From Marinobacter fonticola (GTDB lineage Bacteria; Pseudomonadota; Gammaproteobacteria; Pseudomonadales; Oleiphilaceae), in NCBI RefSeq assembly GCF_008122265.1, contig NZ_CP043042.1, positions 4,479,927 to 4,543,926 of the forward strand: DNA of 64,000 bases, written 5' to 3'. Below, one piece after another: positions 38,090-51,300 of this stretch. The notes beneath the pieces are model-generated. The model did not search any database. It was not told the DNA's origin and saw only the letters and a list, made by a program, of their open reading frames with translations. Each line of letters starts with the position of its first letter. The stretch's first letter is position 1. The translations under genes and the position numbers were made by a program.

Positions 38090-38953
38090 TCAGACCGACG
38101 CTGCACCGCTCACGATTTCCGAAATCTCTTGGGTGATCGCTGCCTGACGGGCCTTGTTGTAGGCCAGCTGCAGGTCGTTGATGATGTCGCCGGCGTTATC
38201 GGTGGCGCTCTTCATAGCAATCATTCGCGCCGCCTGCTCACAGGCCAGGTTTTCCATCACACCCTGATAAACTTGAGATTCGATGTAACGTGTCAGAAGA
38301 CCATCGAGAATCTGCCGGGCGTCCGGCTCGTAGATGTAATCCCACTGGTTCTTTTTGACGTCTTCATCTGTATCGGCGGGCAATGGCAGCAGTTGCTCGA
38401 TCTCGGGACTCTGGGTCATGGTGTTCACGAATGCGTTACTGACCAGGTAGAGACGATCGATCTTGCCTTCCTCGAACGCGTCGAGCATGACCTTGACGTT
38501 GCCGATCAATTGTTCGGCACTGGGGGAGTCCCCCAGTTGGGTCAGCGCCGCGACGACGTTACCGCCATAGTTGCGGAAAAAGGAGGCGCCTTTCTGCCCA
38601 ATAGCACAGAGGTCGGCTTCCACGCCCTTTTCCTTCCATTGCCGCATGTCCCGGACTAGGGTCTTGAACAGGTTGATGTTCAAGCCGCCACAGAGGCCAC
38701 GATCCGAGGAGATCACGATATAGCCCACACGCTTGACATCGCGCTCGACCATGAACGGATGCGTATATTGGGCATTTGCCTTGGCAATATGCCCGATGAC
38801 CTGCCGCATCTTCTCCGCATACGGGCGGGTCGCCTGCATGCGGTCCTGAGCCTTGCGCATCTTACTCGCCGCCACCATTTCCATGGCGGAGGTGATCTTC
38901 TGCGTGCTCTTGATGCTGGAGATCTGGTTACGTATTTCTTTTCCGACGGCCAT
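38090..38953 (-). CDS. atpG: ATP synthase F1 subunit gamma
   Basis: This 287-residue rotor shaft has coiled-coil termini: [20 protein letters not shown] with [16 protein letters not shown] at the N-terminus, and [20 protein letters not shown] with [20 protein letters not shown] at the C-terminus. The internal [10 protein letters not shown] motif is typical. It links F1 to the c-ring. The order alpha-gamma-beta-epsilon is the standard bacterial one. Confidence 0.98.
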   Translation of the reverse strand: MAVGKEIRNQISSIKSTQKITSAMEMVAASKMRKAQDRMQATRPYAEKMRQVIGHIAKANAQYTHPFMVERDVKRVGYIVISSDRGLCGGLNINLFKTLVRDMRQWKEKGVEADLCAIGQKGASFFRNYGGNVVAALTQLGDSPSAEQLIGNVKVMLDAFEEGKIDRLYLVSNAFVNTMTQSPEIEQLLPLPADTDEDVKKNQWDYIYEPDARQILDGLLTRYIESQVYQGVMENLACEQAARMIAMKSATDNAGDIINDLQLAYNKARQAAITQEISEIVSGAASV

Positions 38954-39028
38954 AACTCACTGCCTTTTCAAGTTAGACACTCGCGAGCCTGAAACTGACA
39001 GGGCCCGCCGGTGGGGCGGGCCTGCGGC

Positions 39029-40573
39029 TTACCAGGTCTGAGTGGTCTTGAATTTCTCGATTGCAGCTTTCAGGTCCGCGGCGATCTCGTCGTTGTAATC
39101 GCCCTTCTCGTTGATCTTGGCCAGGAGCTCAGACTGTTCGCTGCGCATCCAATCCATCAGGGCGGCTTCGAATGCAACCACCTTGTCGACATCAACGTCG
39201 TCGAGGAAACCTTCGTTTGCTGCATATAGAACCGTACCCATTTCAGCCACGGACATCGGGCTGTACTGGTTCTGCTTCATCAATTCGGTGACACGCTGAC
39301 CGTGCTCGAGCTGCTTACGGGTCGCCTCGTCCAGATCAGACGCAAACTGGGCGAAAGCCGCCAGTTCACGGTACTGAGCCAGAGCCAGACGGATACCGCC
39401 ACCCAGCTTCTTCATGATTTTGGTCTGCGCGGAACCACCGACCCGGGAAACCGACACACCGGCGTTCATCGCCGGACGGATACCGGAGTTGAACAGGTTG
39501 GTTTCCAGGAAGATCTGACCGTCGGTAATCGAGATTACGTTGGTCGGTACGAACGCGGACACGTCGCCGGCCTGGGTTTCGATCAGCGGCAGGGCCGTCA
39601 GGGAACCGGTCTTGCCTTTGACTTCGCCGTTGGTCATCTGCTCAACGTAGTCAGCGTTAACGCGGGAAGCGCGCTCCAGCAGACGCGAGTGCAGGTAGAA
39701 AACGTCACCTGGGTAGGCCTCACGACCGGGCGGACGACGCAGCAGCAGGGAGATCTGACGATAGGCCACGGCCTGCTTGGACAGGTCGTCGAAGACAATC
39801 AACGCGTCTTCGCCGCGGTCGCGGAAGTATTCACCCATGGACGTACCGGAATACGGTGCCAGGAACTGCATAGCGGCCGGATCGGCAGCGCCGGCCGCAA
39901 CCACGATGGTATGGTCCATAGCGCCGTGCTCTTCCAGCTTGCGCACCACGGCGGCAATGGAAGACTGCTTCTGGCCGACGGCGACATAGATACACTTGAT
40001 GCCGCTGTCTTTCTGGTTGATGATCGCATCGATCGCCACAGCGGTCTTACCGATCTGGCGGTCGCCGATGATCAGCTCACGCTGGCCGCGACCGATAGGC
40101 ACCATGGTGTCGATGGCTTTCAGACCGGTCTGGACCGGCTGGTCGACGGACTGACGAGCGATAACGCCCGGCGCGACTTTCTCGATCGGAGCGGTCAGCT
40201 CGGTGCCCAGATCACCCTTACCGTCAATCACGTTACCCAGTGCATCGACGACGCGGCCCAGCAGTTGCTCACCGACGGGCACTTCCAGGATACGACCGGT
40301 ACAACGGACTTTACCGCCTTCTTCAAGACCTTCGTAATCACCCAGAACAACCGCACCGACGGAATCGCGCTCGAGGTTGAGCGCCATGCCGAAAATACCG
40401 TTGTCGAATTCAATCATCTCGCCATACATGACGTCGGCGAGACCGTGGACACGCACGATGCCGTCGGAGACCGACAGGATCGTACCTTCGTTGCGTGCTT
40501 CGGAAGAGATATCGAGTTTCTCGATTCTCTTCTTAATGATGTCACTGATCTCGGATGGATTCAGTTGCTGCAT
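39029..40573 (-). CDS. atpA: ATP synthase F1 subunit alpha
   Basis: This 514-residue, non-catalytic nucleotide-binding subunit starts [20 protein letters not shown], the segment that binds delta. Walker A is GDRQIGKT and the signature [13 protein letters not shown] is present. It assembles with beta. It lies 28 bases after atpH. Confidence 0.98.
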   Translation of the reverse strand: MQQLNPSEISDIIKKRIEKLDISSEARNEGTILSVSDGIVRVHGLADVMYGEMIEFDNGIFGMALNLERDSVGAVVLGDYEGLEEGGKVRCTGRILEVPVGEQLLGRVVDALGNVIDGKGDLGTELTAPIEKVAPGVIARQSVDQPVQTGLKAIDTMVPIGRGQRELIIGDRQIGKTAVAIDAIINQKDSGIKCIYVAVGQKQSSIAAVVRKLEEHGAMDHTIVVAAGAADPAAMQFLAPYSGTSMGEYFRDRGEDALIVFDDLSKQAVAYRQISLLLRRPPGREAYPGDVFYLHSRLLERASRVNADYVEQMTNGEVKGKTGSLTALPLIETQAGDVSAFVPTNVISITDGQIFLETNLFNSGIRPAMNAGVSVSRVGGSAQTKIMKKLGGGIRLALAQYRELAAFAQFASDLDEATRKQLEHGQRVTELMKQNQYSPMSVAEMGTVLYAANEGFLDDVDVDKVVAFEAALMDWMRSEQSELLAKINEKGDYNDEIAADLKAAIEKFKTTQTW

Positions 40574-40601
40574 GCCTTTATCCTCAAACCTTGTGCTGAA
40601 A

Positions 40602-41138
40602 TCAGGAGCCCAGTGCTTCGGCCAGCTTGGCGATCTTTCCGCGTACCGAGGCGTCGATAACCATGTCGCCAGCGCGGATTACCACACCCCCGATCAGGGC
40701 GGGATCGACCTTGGTTGCAAGACTCACTTTGCGATCCAGTTTCTTTGACAGTGCCTGGCTGAGCGTCTGCTGTTGCTCTTCTGTCAGCTCGAACGGCGCA
40801 CTCACCTCAACATCCACAATGCGCTCGATATCGGCACGGTAGGTGTTATAGAGGTCGTTGATTTCCGGCAGCAGCGCCAGGCGTTTGCCTTGGGACAGGA
40901 TGGATACAAAATTCCTGAACTGCTCGGAAACTGAGCCGTCGTAGAGGTCAATCAAGACTTCAGCCTTGCGCTCTTCATTCAGGTTGGGATTACCCAGAAG
41001 AGTACGCATGTCACTGTCAGACGTGACCTGTGCGGCAAAAGACAGCGAATCGGACCATTCGGCCAGTTGATTCTGGTCCTGAGCGGTCTGAAACGCAGCT
41101 TTTGCGTAGGGCCGGGCTAGCGTTATCAGTTCTGCCAT
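40602..41138 (-). CDS. atpH: ATP synthase F1 subunit delta
   Basis: This 178-residue peripheral-stalk protein has the N-terminal helical bundle [20 protein letters not shown] and the C-terminal motif [20 protein letters not shown], both standard. It joins the b subunits to the top of the alpha-beta hexamer. The gap to atpF is 12 bases. Confidence 0.97.
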   Translation of the reverse strand: MAELITLARPYAKAAFQTAQDQNQLAEWSDSLSFAAQVTSDSDMRTLLGNPNLNEERKAEVLIDLYDGSVSEQFRNFVSILSQGKRLALLPEINDLYNTYRADIERIVDVEVSAPFELTEEQQQTLSQALSKKLDRKVSLATKVDPALIGGVVIRAGDMVIDASVRGKIAKLAEALGS

Positions 41139-41150
41139 GATGAACCTCTT

Positions 41151-41621
41151 TTAGAGTTCCGCTGCCAGCTTGTTCAGCATTTCGCTGTGCTTGTCGGCAT
41201 CGACAGAGGTTTCCAGGATCTTCTCGGCGCCGGCAATCGCAATGGCAGCGATTTCCGCACGCAGCGCTTCCCGGGCCTGATTACGCTCCTGCTCGATTTC
41301 GGCCTTGGCCTGCTCAATCAGCTTCTGACCTTCCTTGCGGGCATCGTCTTTCGATGCTTCCACAATCTGATTGGCACGCTTGTTTGCCTGCTCGATCAGG
41401 GCCGCGGCCTCCTGTTTGGCTTCACGCAGTTCCTGGGCGGCTTTGTCCTGCGCCAGCTCCAGATCACGTGCAGCACGGTCGGAGGCGGCCAGACCATCAG
41501 CGATCTTCTTTTGTCGTTCCTGCAGGGCCGTCATGATCGGCGGCCAGACATACTTCATGCAGAAGACGACAAAGATAAAGAACGCGATGGCTTGACCGAT
41601 CAGTGTCAAATTAATGTTCAC
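41151..41621 (-). CDS. atpF: ATP synthase Fo subunit b
   Basis: This 156-residue protein has one N-terminal membrane helix ([24 protein letters not shown] region) and a long charged coiled coil rich in Ala, Glu and Lys that dimerises to form the stator. Length equals that of the E. coli subunit (156). It lies between the c and delta genes. Confidence 0.97.
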   Translation of the reverse strand: MNINLTLIGQAIAFFIFVVFCMKYVWPPIMTALQERQKKIADGLAASDRAARDLELAQDKAAQELREAKQEAAALIEQANKRANQIVEASKDDARKEGQKLIEQAKAEIEQERNQAREALRAEIAAIAIAGAEKILETSVDADKHSEMLNKLAAEL

Positions 41622-41687
41622 GTCTTCACCTCTCGCCTGTCGTATAAGGGTCGTTCAAATCGGGTTCGCCTCTTGCGAGGCGGGACA

Positions 41688-41960
<273 letters not shown>

Positions 41961-42032
41961 TTAGGTTTTCAAGTTAAGGGTTTAGGGTTTAAAAGTTTCA
42001 GCATTTCAACTACGGATTCGGTGTCTCAAAAA

Positions 42033-42914
<882 letters not shown>

Positions 42915-42924
42915 TCAGGTCCTG

Positions 42925-43323
42925 TTAGCTTCGCTGCGGTCCGCCGCTCGCGATGAGGGGCGTGAGCCAGTTCGTCACTAGCATGATCGCAAATGTTAAA
43001 AAAAGCGCCGCTACATCGAGCGGCTGAATCCATTTAAACGCCATCGTGAAGAGGACGGCGCACAAGATGAGCTTGCCGGCCTCACCCTGGTAAAAAGAAC
43101 TGACTATCTGCTTCGCGGAACGCGCCCCGGCATGCCGGAATGCCTTGCGGGCGAAATAAGCATTGGGAAGCAAAAAGATGAAGCCTCCCAAAAAGGCGGA
43201 ATAACTGGCAACCGTACTCTTCAATAAAAAGGCCAGACCCATAAGGATGACGATGCCGGTCTGGAACGTGAGCCACCGAAGTACGGGGGGGCGATTGATA
43301 CCTTGATGCTTAGCTTTCGCCAT
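42925..43323 (-). CDS. atpI: ATP synthase-associated protein I
   Basis: This is a 132-residue protein with four hydrophobic segments (for example FQTGIVILMGLAFLLKSTVA and SAFLGGFIFLLPNAYFARKA). The family helps c-ring assembly or Mg2+ supply. The ATG at 43323 (MAKAKHQG) is preferred because GGGG lies upstream; an ATG at 43338 is possible. It is the first gene of the atp operon and sits next to its promoter. Confidence 0.9.
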   Translation of the reverse strand: MAKAKHQGINRPPVLRWLTFQTGIVILMGLAFLLKSTVASYSAFLGGFIFLLPNAYFARKAFRHAGARSAKQIVSSFYQGEAGKLILCAVLFTMAFKWIQPLDVAALFLTFAIMLVTNWLTPLIASGGPQRS

Positions 43324-43374
43324 TGAAGCCCCACACATAACCGGATACGGTCACTACCTGCACAAGCGCCCGAG

Positions 43375-43403
43375 ATTATATGTTTTCAGGGTGTATGAAT
43401 CAA
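43375..43403 (-). promoter_or_regulatory. Sigma-70 promoter of the atp operon
   Basis: On the minus strand TTGATT (43403-43398) is followed after 17 bases by a perfect TATAAT (43380-43375), about 50 bases before atpI. It directly abuts the terminator of the parB operon. Confidence 0.8.
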
Positions 43404-43404
43404 C

Positions 43405-43425
43405 AAAACCGCCCGGTTAACGGGC
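43405..43425 (-). terminator. Terminator after parB
   Basis: GCCCG (43411-43415) pairs with CGGGC (43421-43425). On the minus strand the stem is followed by GGTTTTG. It lies 115 bases after the parB stop and just before the atp promoter. The stem is short, so strength is uncertain. Confidence 0.5.
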
Positions 43426-43539
43426 ACCTGCATAGGAACCTGCGCGTCGAGATGGCACCGGTGGTTGTGGAAAACCGAAATAACCACAACATGTAGTGTT
43501 TTGTTCTGATATTGCGCCTAAATAGACTGGTTCTGGCGT

Positions 43540-44427
43540 TTATTTGATATGGCCGAGAATGCCATCCAGTTCGTCCAGCGAAGTGTACTCGATCACCAGT
43601 TTACCCTTGCCGCGTTGGCCGTGGTCGATCTGTACCCGGGCACCCAAGCGCTCTGCCAAATCGTTCTGTAATGCTCGGATATTGGGATCGACTTCGCCTT
43701 TGCGCGACTTCTTCGACGACGGATTTTCCTGCTGGATACGACGCACCAGCGCTTCGGTCTGGCGTACCGACAGTGACTTGGACACGACCTGGCGTGCCAC
43801 TTGCGCCTGCTGCTCCGGCGGCAGGGTCAGCATGGCCCGGCCGTGCCCCATCTCCAGGTCGCCGTGCTCAAGCATGGTTCGAACATCTTCGGCCAGGCCG
43901 ATCAATCGCAATAGATTGGTGATGGTCGTGCGGGACTTGCCCACCGCTTCGGCGACCTGGCCCTGAGTCAGGCCGAACTCGTCCTGCAAGCGCTGTAAGG
44001 CAAACGCTTCTTCGATGGGATTGAGGTTTTCGCGCTGAATGTTCTCGATCAGCGCCATGGCGATGGCTGCTTCGTCCGGCACATCGCGGATGATCGCAGG
44101 GATACGATCCAATTCAGCCAACTGAGTAGCCCGCCAGCGACGTTCGCCCGCGATCAGCTCGAAGCGGCCTTCCGGCAACGGACGCAACACAACGGGCTGC
44201 ATCACGCCCTGCTGACGGATGGAGTCGGCCAGTTCCTGCAAGGCCGTCTGATCCATGTCCCGGCGCGGCTGGTAGCGGCTGCGCTGAATCAGGTCGACCG
44301 GAATCTCCCGCAATTCGCCGTCGTGCTCGCTAACATCCCGGTCCAGGTTGACCTTGGAGCCCGCCAGCAATGCGCCTAATCCGCGCTCGCCCAATCCTCG
44401 TTTTTTCGCCGCCATCGTTTCCGTCAT
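43540..44427 (-). CDS. parB: Chromosome partition protein ParB (Spo0J)
   Basis: This 295-residue DNA-binding CTPase loads at parS sites near the origin. GERRWRATQLAELDRIPAII is the conserved box II with the GERRxRA motif, and NIQRENLNPIEEAFALQRLQ precedes the helix-turn-helix (TQGQVAEAVGKSRTTITNLL). The C-terminal dimer domain (KLVIEYTSLDELDGILGHI) is complete. No parS consensus site was noticed in the window. The start may also be the ATG four codons on. It follows parA by 78 bases. Confidence 0.95.
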   Translation of the reverse strand: MTETMAAKKRGLGERGLGALLAGSKVNLDRDVSEHDGELREIPVDLIQRSRYQPRRDMDQTALQELADSIRQQGVMQPVVLRPLPEGRFELIAGERRWRATQLAELDRIPAIIRDVPDEAAIAMALIENIQRENLNPIEEAFALQRLQDEFGLTQGQVAEAVGKSRTTITNLLRLIGLAEDVRTMLEHGDLEMGHGRAMLTLPPEQQAQVARQVVSKSLSVRQTEALVRRIQQENPSSKKSRKGEVDPNIRALQNDLAERLGARVQIDHGQRGKGKLVIEYTSLDELDGILGHIK

Positions 44428-44505
44428 TCTGTTATCAGTGTTATCGAAGAATTTTCAGAGCTATCGGAGAGAGTCCGATGTCATCGACGAACTACCGGTA
44501 CCGGC

Positions 44506-45300
44506 TCAGACGGCGACCGGTTGCGTCGGGCGTTGCTGTCCGTTACGCCGGACCATTTCGCCCGCCAGGGCCAGGTAGGCAATCGCGCCTTTGGAGGTAC
44601 GATCATATTTGAGTGCCGGCACCCCATAGCTGGGCGCCTCGGCCAGGCGTACGTTGCGGGGGATAACCGCTTTATAGACCTTATCGCCGAAATATTCGTT
44701 GAGCTGGGCAGACACATCCAGCGTCAGGCTGTTACGTGGGTCGTACATGGTACGCAGGATCCCTTCCAGCGCCAGCTGCGGGTTCACGGTTTCCTGGATC
44801 TGCTCCACCGTGTTCATCAATGCCGCCAAACCTTCCAGCGCATAGTACTCGCACTGCATGGGAATCAGCACACTATCGGCCGCCGATAGCGCATTGACCG
44901 TCAACAGGTTCAGCGACGGCGGACAGTCCACCAGAATATAGTCGTAGCGATCCCGCACGCTATTGAGCTGCAAACGCAGGCGGTGCTCACGGCCAATCTC
45001 GTTCATCAACTCGACTTCCGCCGCGGTCAGGTCACCGTTGGCCGGTAGAATATCGTAGCCGGAGGCCTCCGCATGCACGATGACATCGGCAGCCGACTGG
45101 CGTTTTGTGAGCACGTCATAGCCTGACAGGCCCAGGGCATTCTTGTCCACGCCGCTGCCCATCGTCGCGTTTCCCTGCGGATCCATATCCACCAGCAATA
45201 CGCGACGCTTGGTCGCGCTTAGGGAGGCTGCCAGATTCACGCAAGTGGTGGTCTTACCCACACCGCCTTTCTGGTTAGTCACCGCGATGACTCGCGCCAT
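44506..45300 (-). CDS. parA: Chromosome partition ATPase ParA (Soj)
   Basis: This 264-residue deviant Walker ATPase has KGGVGKTTTCVNLAASL (signature Lys before GG), DMDPQGNATMGSG and VDCPPSLNLLTVNAL. It forms ATP-dependent dimers on DNA and moves ParB complexes. The start has AGGAGG upstream and lies two bases after the rsmG stop, so they are co-transcribed. Confidence 0.96.
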   Translation of the reverse strand: MARVIAVTNQKGGVGKTTTCVNLAASLSATKRRVLLVDMDPQGNATMGSGVDKNALGLSGYDVLTKRQSAADVIVHAEASGYDILPANGDLTAAEVELMNEIGREHRLRLQLNSVRDRYDYILVDCPPSLNLLTVNALSAADSVLIPMQCEYYALEGLAALMNTVEQIQETVNPQLALEGILRTMYDPRNSLTLDVSAQLNEYFGDKVYKAVIPRNVRLAEAPSYGVPALKYDRTSKGAIAYLALAGEMVRRNGQQRPTQPVAV

Positions 45301-45302
45301 GG

Positions 45303-45959
45303 TTAGCCTCCTGTCGTCCGAACGCGATCAATGATAAGCAAGTGACGTGCCCCGCCACAACCGGGAATCGTCAGCTCGATATTGTCCGCTAATTGCCAGG
45401 CGCTGGGCAGCGCAGCCAGTTCATCATCGGGGAACTGTCCCTTCATGGCCAGAAACTGGCCATCCTGCGCCAGCATATGCCCGCACCAGTCGACCAGATT
45501 TTCCAGAGCGGTGAACGCACGGCTGGTGATTTGCTGGAAAGGCTGCTGCGGACAGACGTCCTCGGCCCGGGCATGGATCACCTCGACATTGTCCAAACCC
45601 AATTCAAGCACACATTGGGTGAGGAAGCGGGTTTTCTTACTATTGCTGTCGAGCAGGGTGAATCGGCGCTCGGGAAACGCCAAAGCCAGCGGAATACCGG
45701 GTAGACCGCCGCCCGCGCCAACATCCAGCACGGCATCCGCATGGATATAAGGCATGATCGCCAAGCTGTCGAGCAACTGGCGCGATACCATTTGCGAGGG
45801 ATCCCGCACCGCGGTCAGGTTATAGGCTTTGTTCCACTTCTGCAGTAACCCCAAAAACGCCAGTTGGCCTTCCTGGGTCACCGGATCGAGTGCGATCTCA
45901 AGGCGCTGTAAGCCGGCTTCCAACTGCGCCGGCCAGGCGGTATCGATAGGCGCACTCAT
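45303..45959 (-). CDS. rsmG: 16S rRNA (guanine-527-N7)-methyltransferase RsmG
   Basis: This 218-residue SAM-dependent methyltransferase has the motif [20 protein letters not shown] and [20 protein letters not shown] upstream of it, both diagnostic. It modifies G527 of 16S rRNA. Its ATG overlaps the mnmG stop (ATGA). Confidence 0.96.
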   Translation of the reverse strand: MSAPIDTAWPAQLEAGLQRLEIALDPVTQEGQLAFLGLLQKWNKAYNLTAVRDPSQMVSRQLLDSLAIMPYIHADAVLDVGAGGGLPGIPLALAFPERRFTLLDSNSKKTRFLTQCVLELGLDNVEVIHARAEDVCPQQPFQQITSRAFTALENLVDWCGHMLAQDGQFLAMKGQFPDDELAALPSAWQLADNIELTIPGCGGARHLLIIDRVRTTGG

Positions 45960-47839
45960 GCAGACTGCTTGCGCAACAGGTCCCGTTTTTTCAGGTGCAC
46001 CAGCAGTTGCGAGATCGCCGCCGGTGTCACGCCCTGGATCCGCGATGCCTGAGCCACGGTTTCCGGACGCACATCCTTGAGCTTCTGCTTGATCTCGTTG
46101 GACAGACCGCCCACCGTGTCATAGTCCAGATCCACCGGTAGCGGCAGATTTTCGTTGCGGCGCAGGCGCTCGATCTCGGCTTCCTGACGCGAGATGTAGC
46201 CTTCGTACTTCACCTCGATCTCCACCTGGGTAGATACGATCTCGCCCGCATGCTCGCCGGTGATATCGGCGATATGGGCGTAGCTGATCTCCGGGCGGCG
46301 CAGCAGATCCGCCAGGGTATGCTCTTTCTGCAGAGGCTTTTGCAGGTGCTGGCTGGCGCGCTCGGCTTCCGGCGTATTCGGATGCACGTGAGTCTTGTCC
46401 AGGCGCTGGCGCTCGACGGCGATGGCGTCACGCTTGGTGTTGAACTGCTGCCAGCGACGCTCGTCCACCAGCCCCAGTTTGTAGCCGGTCTCGGTCAGGC
46501 GAAGATCGGCGTTGTCCTCGCGCAGGATCAAACGATACTCGGCACGGCTGGTGAACATCCGATAGGGTTCGGACGTCCCCATGGTGATCAAATCGTCTAC
46601 CAACACACCCAGATAGGCTTCGTCCCGGCGCGGGTACCAGCTGTCTTTCTCCTGGGCCCGCAGCGCGGCGTTGATACCCGCCAGCAGGCCCTGGGCGCCG
46701 GCTTCTTCATAGCCGGTGGTGCCGTTGATCTGCCCGGCGAAGTACAGGCCGGCGATGAACTTGGTTTCCAGCGTGTGGCGCAGGTCCTGCGGGTTCAGGT
46801 AGTCATACTCGATGGCATAACCCGGTCGTGTGATGTGGGCATTCTCGAAGCCCGGAATCGAACGCACCGCCTTGAGCTGGATATCGAACGGCAAACTGGT
46901 TGAGATGCCGTTGGGATACAGCTCTTTGGTCGTCAGACCTTCCGGCTCGACAAAAATCTGGTGGGAGTCTTTATCGGCAAATCGACTCACCTTGTCCTCG
47001 ATGGACGGGCAGTAACGCGGGCCGACACCCTCGATATCGCCGGCAAACATCGGCGAGCGATCAAAACCGCTGCGGATGATGTCGTGGGTTTCCTCGGTGG
47101 TGCGGGTGACGTAACAGCACACCTGTTCCGGGTGCTGCTCGCGAGAACCCAGGAACGACATCACCGGCGTCGGGTCGTCGCCCCATTGCTCCTGCATAAC
47201 GGAAAAATCCACCGAACGGCTGTCGATGCGTGGGGGCGTGCCGGTTTTCAGGCGACCCACGTTGAACGGGAGTTCGCGCAGACGCTGGGCCAGCGCAATC
47301 GCGGGGGGATCGCCCGCCCGGCCACCGGCATGGTTCTTGAGCCCCATGTGGATAACGCCACCCAGGAACGTGCCGGTCGTCAGCACCACGGTTTCGGCGT
47401 TGAAGCGGATACCGGTCTGAGTCACGACACCGCGGACCTGTTCGCCTTCGACGATTAAATCGTCCGCCGCCTGCTGGAAAATGGTCAGGTTAGGCTGGTT
47501 TTCCAGAATGTGGCGGATCGCCGCTTTATACAGCACGCGGTCGGCCTGGGCGCGGGTTGCCCGCACTGCGGGTCCCTTGCGCGAGTTGAGCACCCGGAAC
47601 TGGATGCCGGCCTGGTCGGTGGCCATCGCCATGGCGCCGCCCAGAGCATCGATTTCCTTGACCAGGTGGCTCTTACCGATACCGCCGATGGCCGGATTGC
47701 AGGACATCTGGCCCAGGGTTTCAATATTGTGAGTCAGCAACAGCGTACGGGAACCCATGCGCGCCGCCGCCAGGGCAGCTTCGGTACCGGCATGGCCGCC
47801 GCCGATTACGATGACATCGAAACGATCCGGGAATTCCAC
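45956..47839 (-). CDS. mnmG: tRNA uridine-5-carboxymethylaminomethyl modification enzyme MnmG (GidA)
   Basis: This 627-residue FAD protein works with MnmE to modify the wobble uridine of several tRNAs. The N-terminus [20 protein letters not shown] binds [23 protein letters not shown] and [20 protein letters not shown] are hallmark motifs. The helical C-terminus is complete. In most relatives mnmE is directly upstream; here mnmE is about 11 kb away. The 527-base region before it holds DnaA boxes. Confidence 0.97.
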   Translation of the reverse strand: MEFPDRFDVIVIGGGHAGTEAALAAARMGSRTLLLTHNIETLGQMSCNPAIGGIGKSHLVKEIDALGGAMAMATDQAGIQFRVLNSRKGPAVRATRAQADRVLYKAAIRHILENQPNLTIFQQAADDLIVEGEQVRGVVTQTGIRFNAETVVLTTGTFLGGVIHMGLKNHAGGRAGDPPAIALAQRLRELPFNVGRLKTGTPPRIDSRSVDFSVMQEQWGDDPTPVMSFLGSREQHPEQVCCYVTRTTEETHDIIRSGFDRSPMFAGDIEGVGPRYCPSIEDKVSRFADKDSHQIFVEPEGLTTKELYPNGISTSLPFDIQLKAVRSIPGFENAHITRPGYAIEYDYLNPQDLRHTLETKFIAGLYFAGQINGTTGYEEAGAQGLLAGINAALRAQEKDSWYPRRDEAYLGVLVDDLITMGTSEPYRMFTSRAEYRLILREDNADLRLTETGYKLGLVDERRWQQFNTKRDAIAVERQRLDKTHVHPNTPEAERASQHLQKPLQKEHTLADLLRRPEISYAHIADITGEHAGEIVSTQVEIEVKYEGYISRQEAEIERLRRNENLPLPVDLDYDTVGGLSNEIKQKLKDVRPETVAQASRIQGVTPAAISQLLVHLKKRDLLRKQSA

Positions 47840-47989
47840 GTTACACCTCGAGAGACGGGGGAACTTCTGGTTAAGCCTGTGGGCGATTCTGCGAGCCTTA
47901 AGGGCCTCTCTGGCAAGGCGCGAGTCGCTAATAGACTTTACTCAGGGGTTCCTCGACAAAATGGGGGCGAAGTATACCGTTTACCTCGT

Positions 47990-48240
47990 AAAAATTGCAG
48001 GGGTAATGCGCAATTTTTAACCAGCCCAAAAAGCAAACCCGTTCAGTTGTTCCAGTTTTGCTAAAAATTACTTATGCGTCATGTGTTTGCCGAGCGCTTT
48101 TGAGAAATGTTTTCAATAAAGTTATCCACATTCAGGGCAGCTTTTGAGAAGCTTAAAAAATGCAGTAAATCATTGTTATTTAACAGCTAAGTATAATCTA
48201 TTCATTAATCGCCCAGAGGTTATCCCTGAACTTATCCACA
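47990..48240. other. DnaA-box cluster upstream of mnmG (secondary origin-like region)
   Basis: The 527 bases between mnmG and the RND permease hold no gene. They carry perfect DnaA boxes TTATCCACA at 48122-48130 and 48232-48240, a related TTATCCCTG at 48220-48228, an AT-rich inverted repeat AAAAATTGC/GCAATTTTT (47990-47998, 48010-48018) and an AT-rich stretch 48150-48210. In E. coli oriC lies upstream of mnmG. Here the gene order and strand bias place the main origin beyond rpmH, so this may be a DnaA titration or regulatory site, or an alternate origin. Confidence 0.45.
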
Positions 48241-48366
48241 ATATCCGAAATTTTACCGACCGACTCAGACGGCATGGCCTTGCAAGCGGGCTAGTTGGCA
48301 TTCCCCCGTAACGTTATAGCGCTCGGCAAAAAAGAAGTGCTCGAAACCAACCACAGTCCCCGACGC

Positions 48367-51300
48367 CTAAATCTGATCGTTCCGAGGCGCCTGAGCCTCC
48401 GAAGCCAGAGACCCTGAGCTGCCATTCTGGCGAATCTGCGCATCCAGCGCCTTTTCCACCGCGTTGGTGGACTTGGCAAACCGGGCGATCAGGCTATAGA
48501 GCACCGGTATAATGAACAGGGTCAGCGTCGTGGCAAAGACCAACCCGCCGAGCACCACTACACCAATCGCGGCACGGCTTTCAGCGCCGGCGCCGGTAGC
48601 GATAACCAGGGGAACTGCGCCGAAAACGGTCGAAATGGTGGTCATCAACACTGGCCGGAAACGCAATATCGATCCCTTCACGATAGCATCGTGGACACTG
48701 TAGCCCTCGTCCCGCAGCTGATTGGCGAACTCCACGATCAAAATACCGTTCTTCGCCATCAGCCCCAGCAACATGATGATCCCGATCTGACTGTAGATAT
48801 TGAGACTGATGCCCGAGAGCGCCAAGGCGATCAGTGCCCCGGTGACCGCCAGCGGCACCGACAGCATAATGATCAGCGGGTGGATCCAGCTCTCGAACTG
48901 GGCCGCCAGCACCAGGAACACGATGATGAAAGCCAGGATGAAGGTCACATAGATCGCGTTGGACGACTCCTCGAATTCGCGGCTCAGACCTTTGTAACTG
49001 ACCCTCGCCTCGGGTGGCAAGTTATCGACAGACAGTTGATTCATGTATTCCAGCGCGGTCCCCAAATCGTAGCCCGGCGCCAGCGAGCCGCTGATCACCA
49101 CCGCCGGCAGCCGGTCGACGCGGCGCAGGTCCGGGTTCGCACCGATTTCCTTCAGGTTCACCAACGCCCCCAAAGGCACCAGTTCGCCGCCTTCACGGGG
49201 ACGCAGGAAGATACTGCTGAGATCCGACGGCGTGGCCCGGTCCGCATCGCCCGCTTGCAGGATGACGTCGTATTCCCGCCCGCGATCGAGGTAGGTGGTC
49301 ACTTGCCGCGATGCGAGCATGGTCTGCAGGGTTAAACCGACATCTTCGACCGTCACATCCAGGTCCGCGGCGCGCTGGCGATCCAGGGTAACGCGCAGTT
49401 CCGGGCGGGTCAGTTCGAAGTCGGTTTCCAGGTTCAGCAGGTTGGGATTCTCTTTCGCACGCTCGAGGATTTCCTCACTCCAACGCTGGACCGTGTCATA
49501 GTCCGGCCCGCCGATCACAAACTCGATAGGCTGATTGAAACCCCGTTGTCCCAGACCCGGCGGATTCACCGCCACCGAGCGCACGCCCGGCACCTCCGCC
49601 AGCTTCGGGAACAGCTCGGCGCTGATCGTCTGCTGCTTGACATCTCGGTCGTCCCAGGACGTCAGGCCCATGATCAGGAACGCGTTGTCGGCTTCCTCCC
49701 GGAAGCCGACAATGGCCAATAGACGGTCAGCCGCGCCCTGTTCGATATAGGGGAGCAGCCGCTCTTCGATCTTCTTTACGTGGTGGTCGGTGTATTCCAC
49801 TGTCGATCCCCGTGGCGCCTTGGTGGGCATGATGATGATGCCGCGGTCTTCGGTGGGCGCCAGCTCCTGAGGCAAGGACGGGAAAATGACCGCCGCCATG
49901 AGGATGCCCGCCAGCCCAAGGCCCAGCAACAAACCCGGCTGGCGCAGGGAGAAACGCAGGAGTTTTTCATAGCCGTTATTGAGCGCGCCAAAGACACGTT
50001 CCGATGCTGCCCACAGGCGATGGCCCTCGACCGTCTCGGGGCTATGCTTGAGCCATTTGGAGCAAAGCATCGGTGTCAGGGTTAGGGCCACCAAGCTGGA
50101 AACGATCACCGCGCTGGCCAGGGTGAACCCGAACTCGCCGAACAGACGCCCGATGTTGCCACCCATAAACGAGATGGGCACGAACACCGCTACCAGTGTC
50201 AGCGTGGTGGCAATAACCGCGAAGGCCACCTGGCGGGCGCCATAATACGAGGCGAGCAGGGGAGGTTCGCCTTCATCGATGCGGCGCTGGATGTTCTCCA
50301 AAACCACGATGGCATCGTCCACCACCAGGCCGATCGCCAGGATGATCGCCAATAGGGTCAGCACGTTGATGGAAAAACCCAGCGTGCCCAAACCGATAAA
50401 AGCGCCAATGACCGCCACCGGAATGGTCACGGCCGGGATCAGTGTGGCCCGCCAAGAGCGCAGGAACACGAAGATCACCAGAATAACCAGGGCAATGGCG
50501 ATTCCTAGCGTCACCATGACTTCCTTGATCGAGGCGCGGATAAAGATGGATTCGTCGTAGCTCTGCTGGATAGTGACTTCCGGCGGCAGGGTCTCGCGGA
50601 TCTTCGCCATCTCGGCCCGCACCCGGTCGGACACCGCCACCGTATTGGCCTTGGACTGACGGATAACGCCCATCCCGATTGCGGTGCGGCCGTTGGCCCG
50701 CAAGCGGCTGGTATCGGACTCCACACCCATCACGACATTAGCGACTTCGCCCAGGCGCAGCAGGTCATTGCCGTCTCGCCGAACCACCAGGTTGCGAAAC
50801 TCCTCGACGGTGGATAGCCGGCCTTCGGCGCGGACCGTGAAGTCCCGGGTGCGAGATTCGATAGAACCCGCGGGCAATTCGACGTTATTGGCGCGCAGCG
50901 CGTCTTCCACCTCCGCCACTGTGATATTGCGCGACGCCAGTTTTTCCTGGTCCAGCCAAACGCGGATCGCATAACGCCGTTCGCCGCCAATCTGCACATC
51001 GGCCACGCCATCCAGCACCGAGAGACGATCTACCAGCACCCGCTCGGCAAAGTCGCTGAGTTGGGCGCTATCCCAAACCTCACTTTGCAAGGTCACCCAC
51101 ATCATGGGGCGGGCGTCGGAGTCAGCCTTGCGCACAACAGGCGGATCCGCTTCTTCCGGAAGCTGATCGATGACACGCGACACCGCATCCCGCACGTCAT
51201 TGGCAGCGACGTCGATATCACGCGAGGTATTGAATTCGATGGATGTGCGGGACTCGCCCTGTTCGGTGCTCGACTCAATGGATCGAATACCTTCGACACC

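Noticed and set aside
39302..40660. A 452-codon frame opposite atpA
   Set aside because: Shadow of a highly conserved ATP synthase gene; composition (His/Gln/Asp-rich) is typical of antisense frames.
43340..48366. Search for a parS site near parAB
   Set aside because: No TGTTNCACGTGAAACA-like sequence was found by eye; the sites probably lie outside the window.
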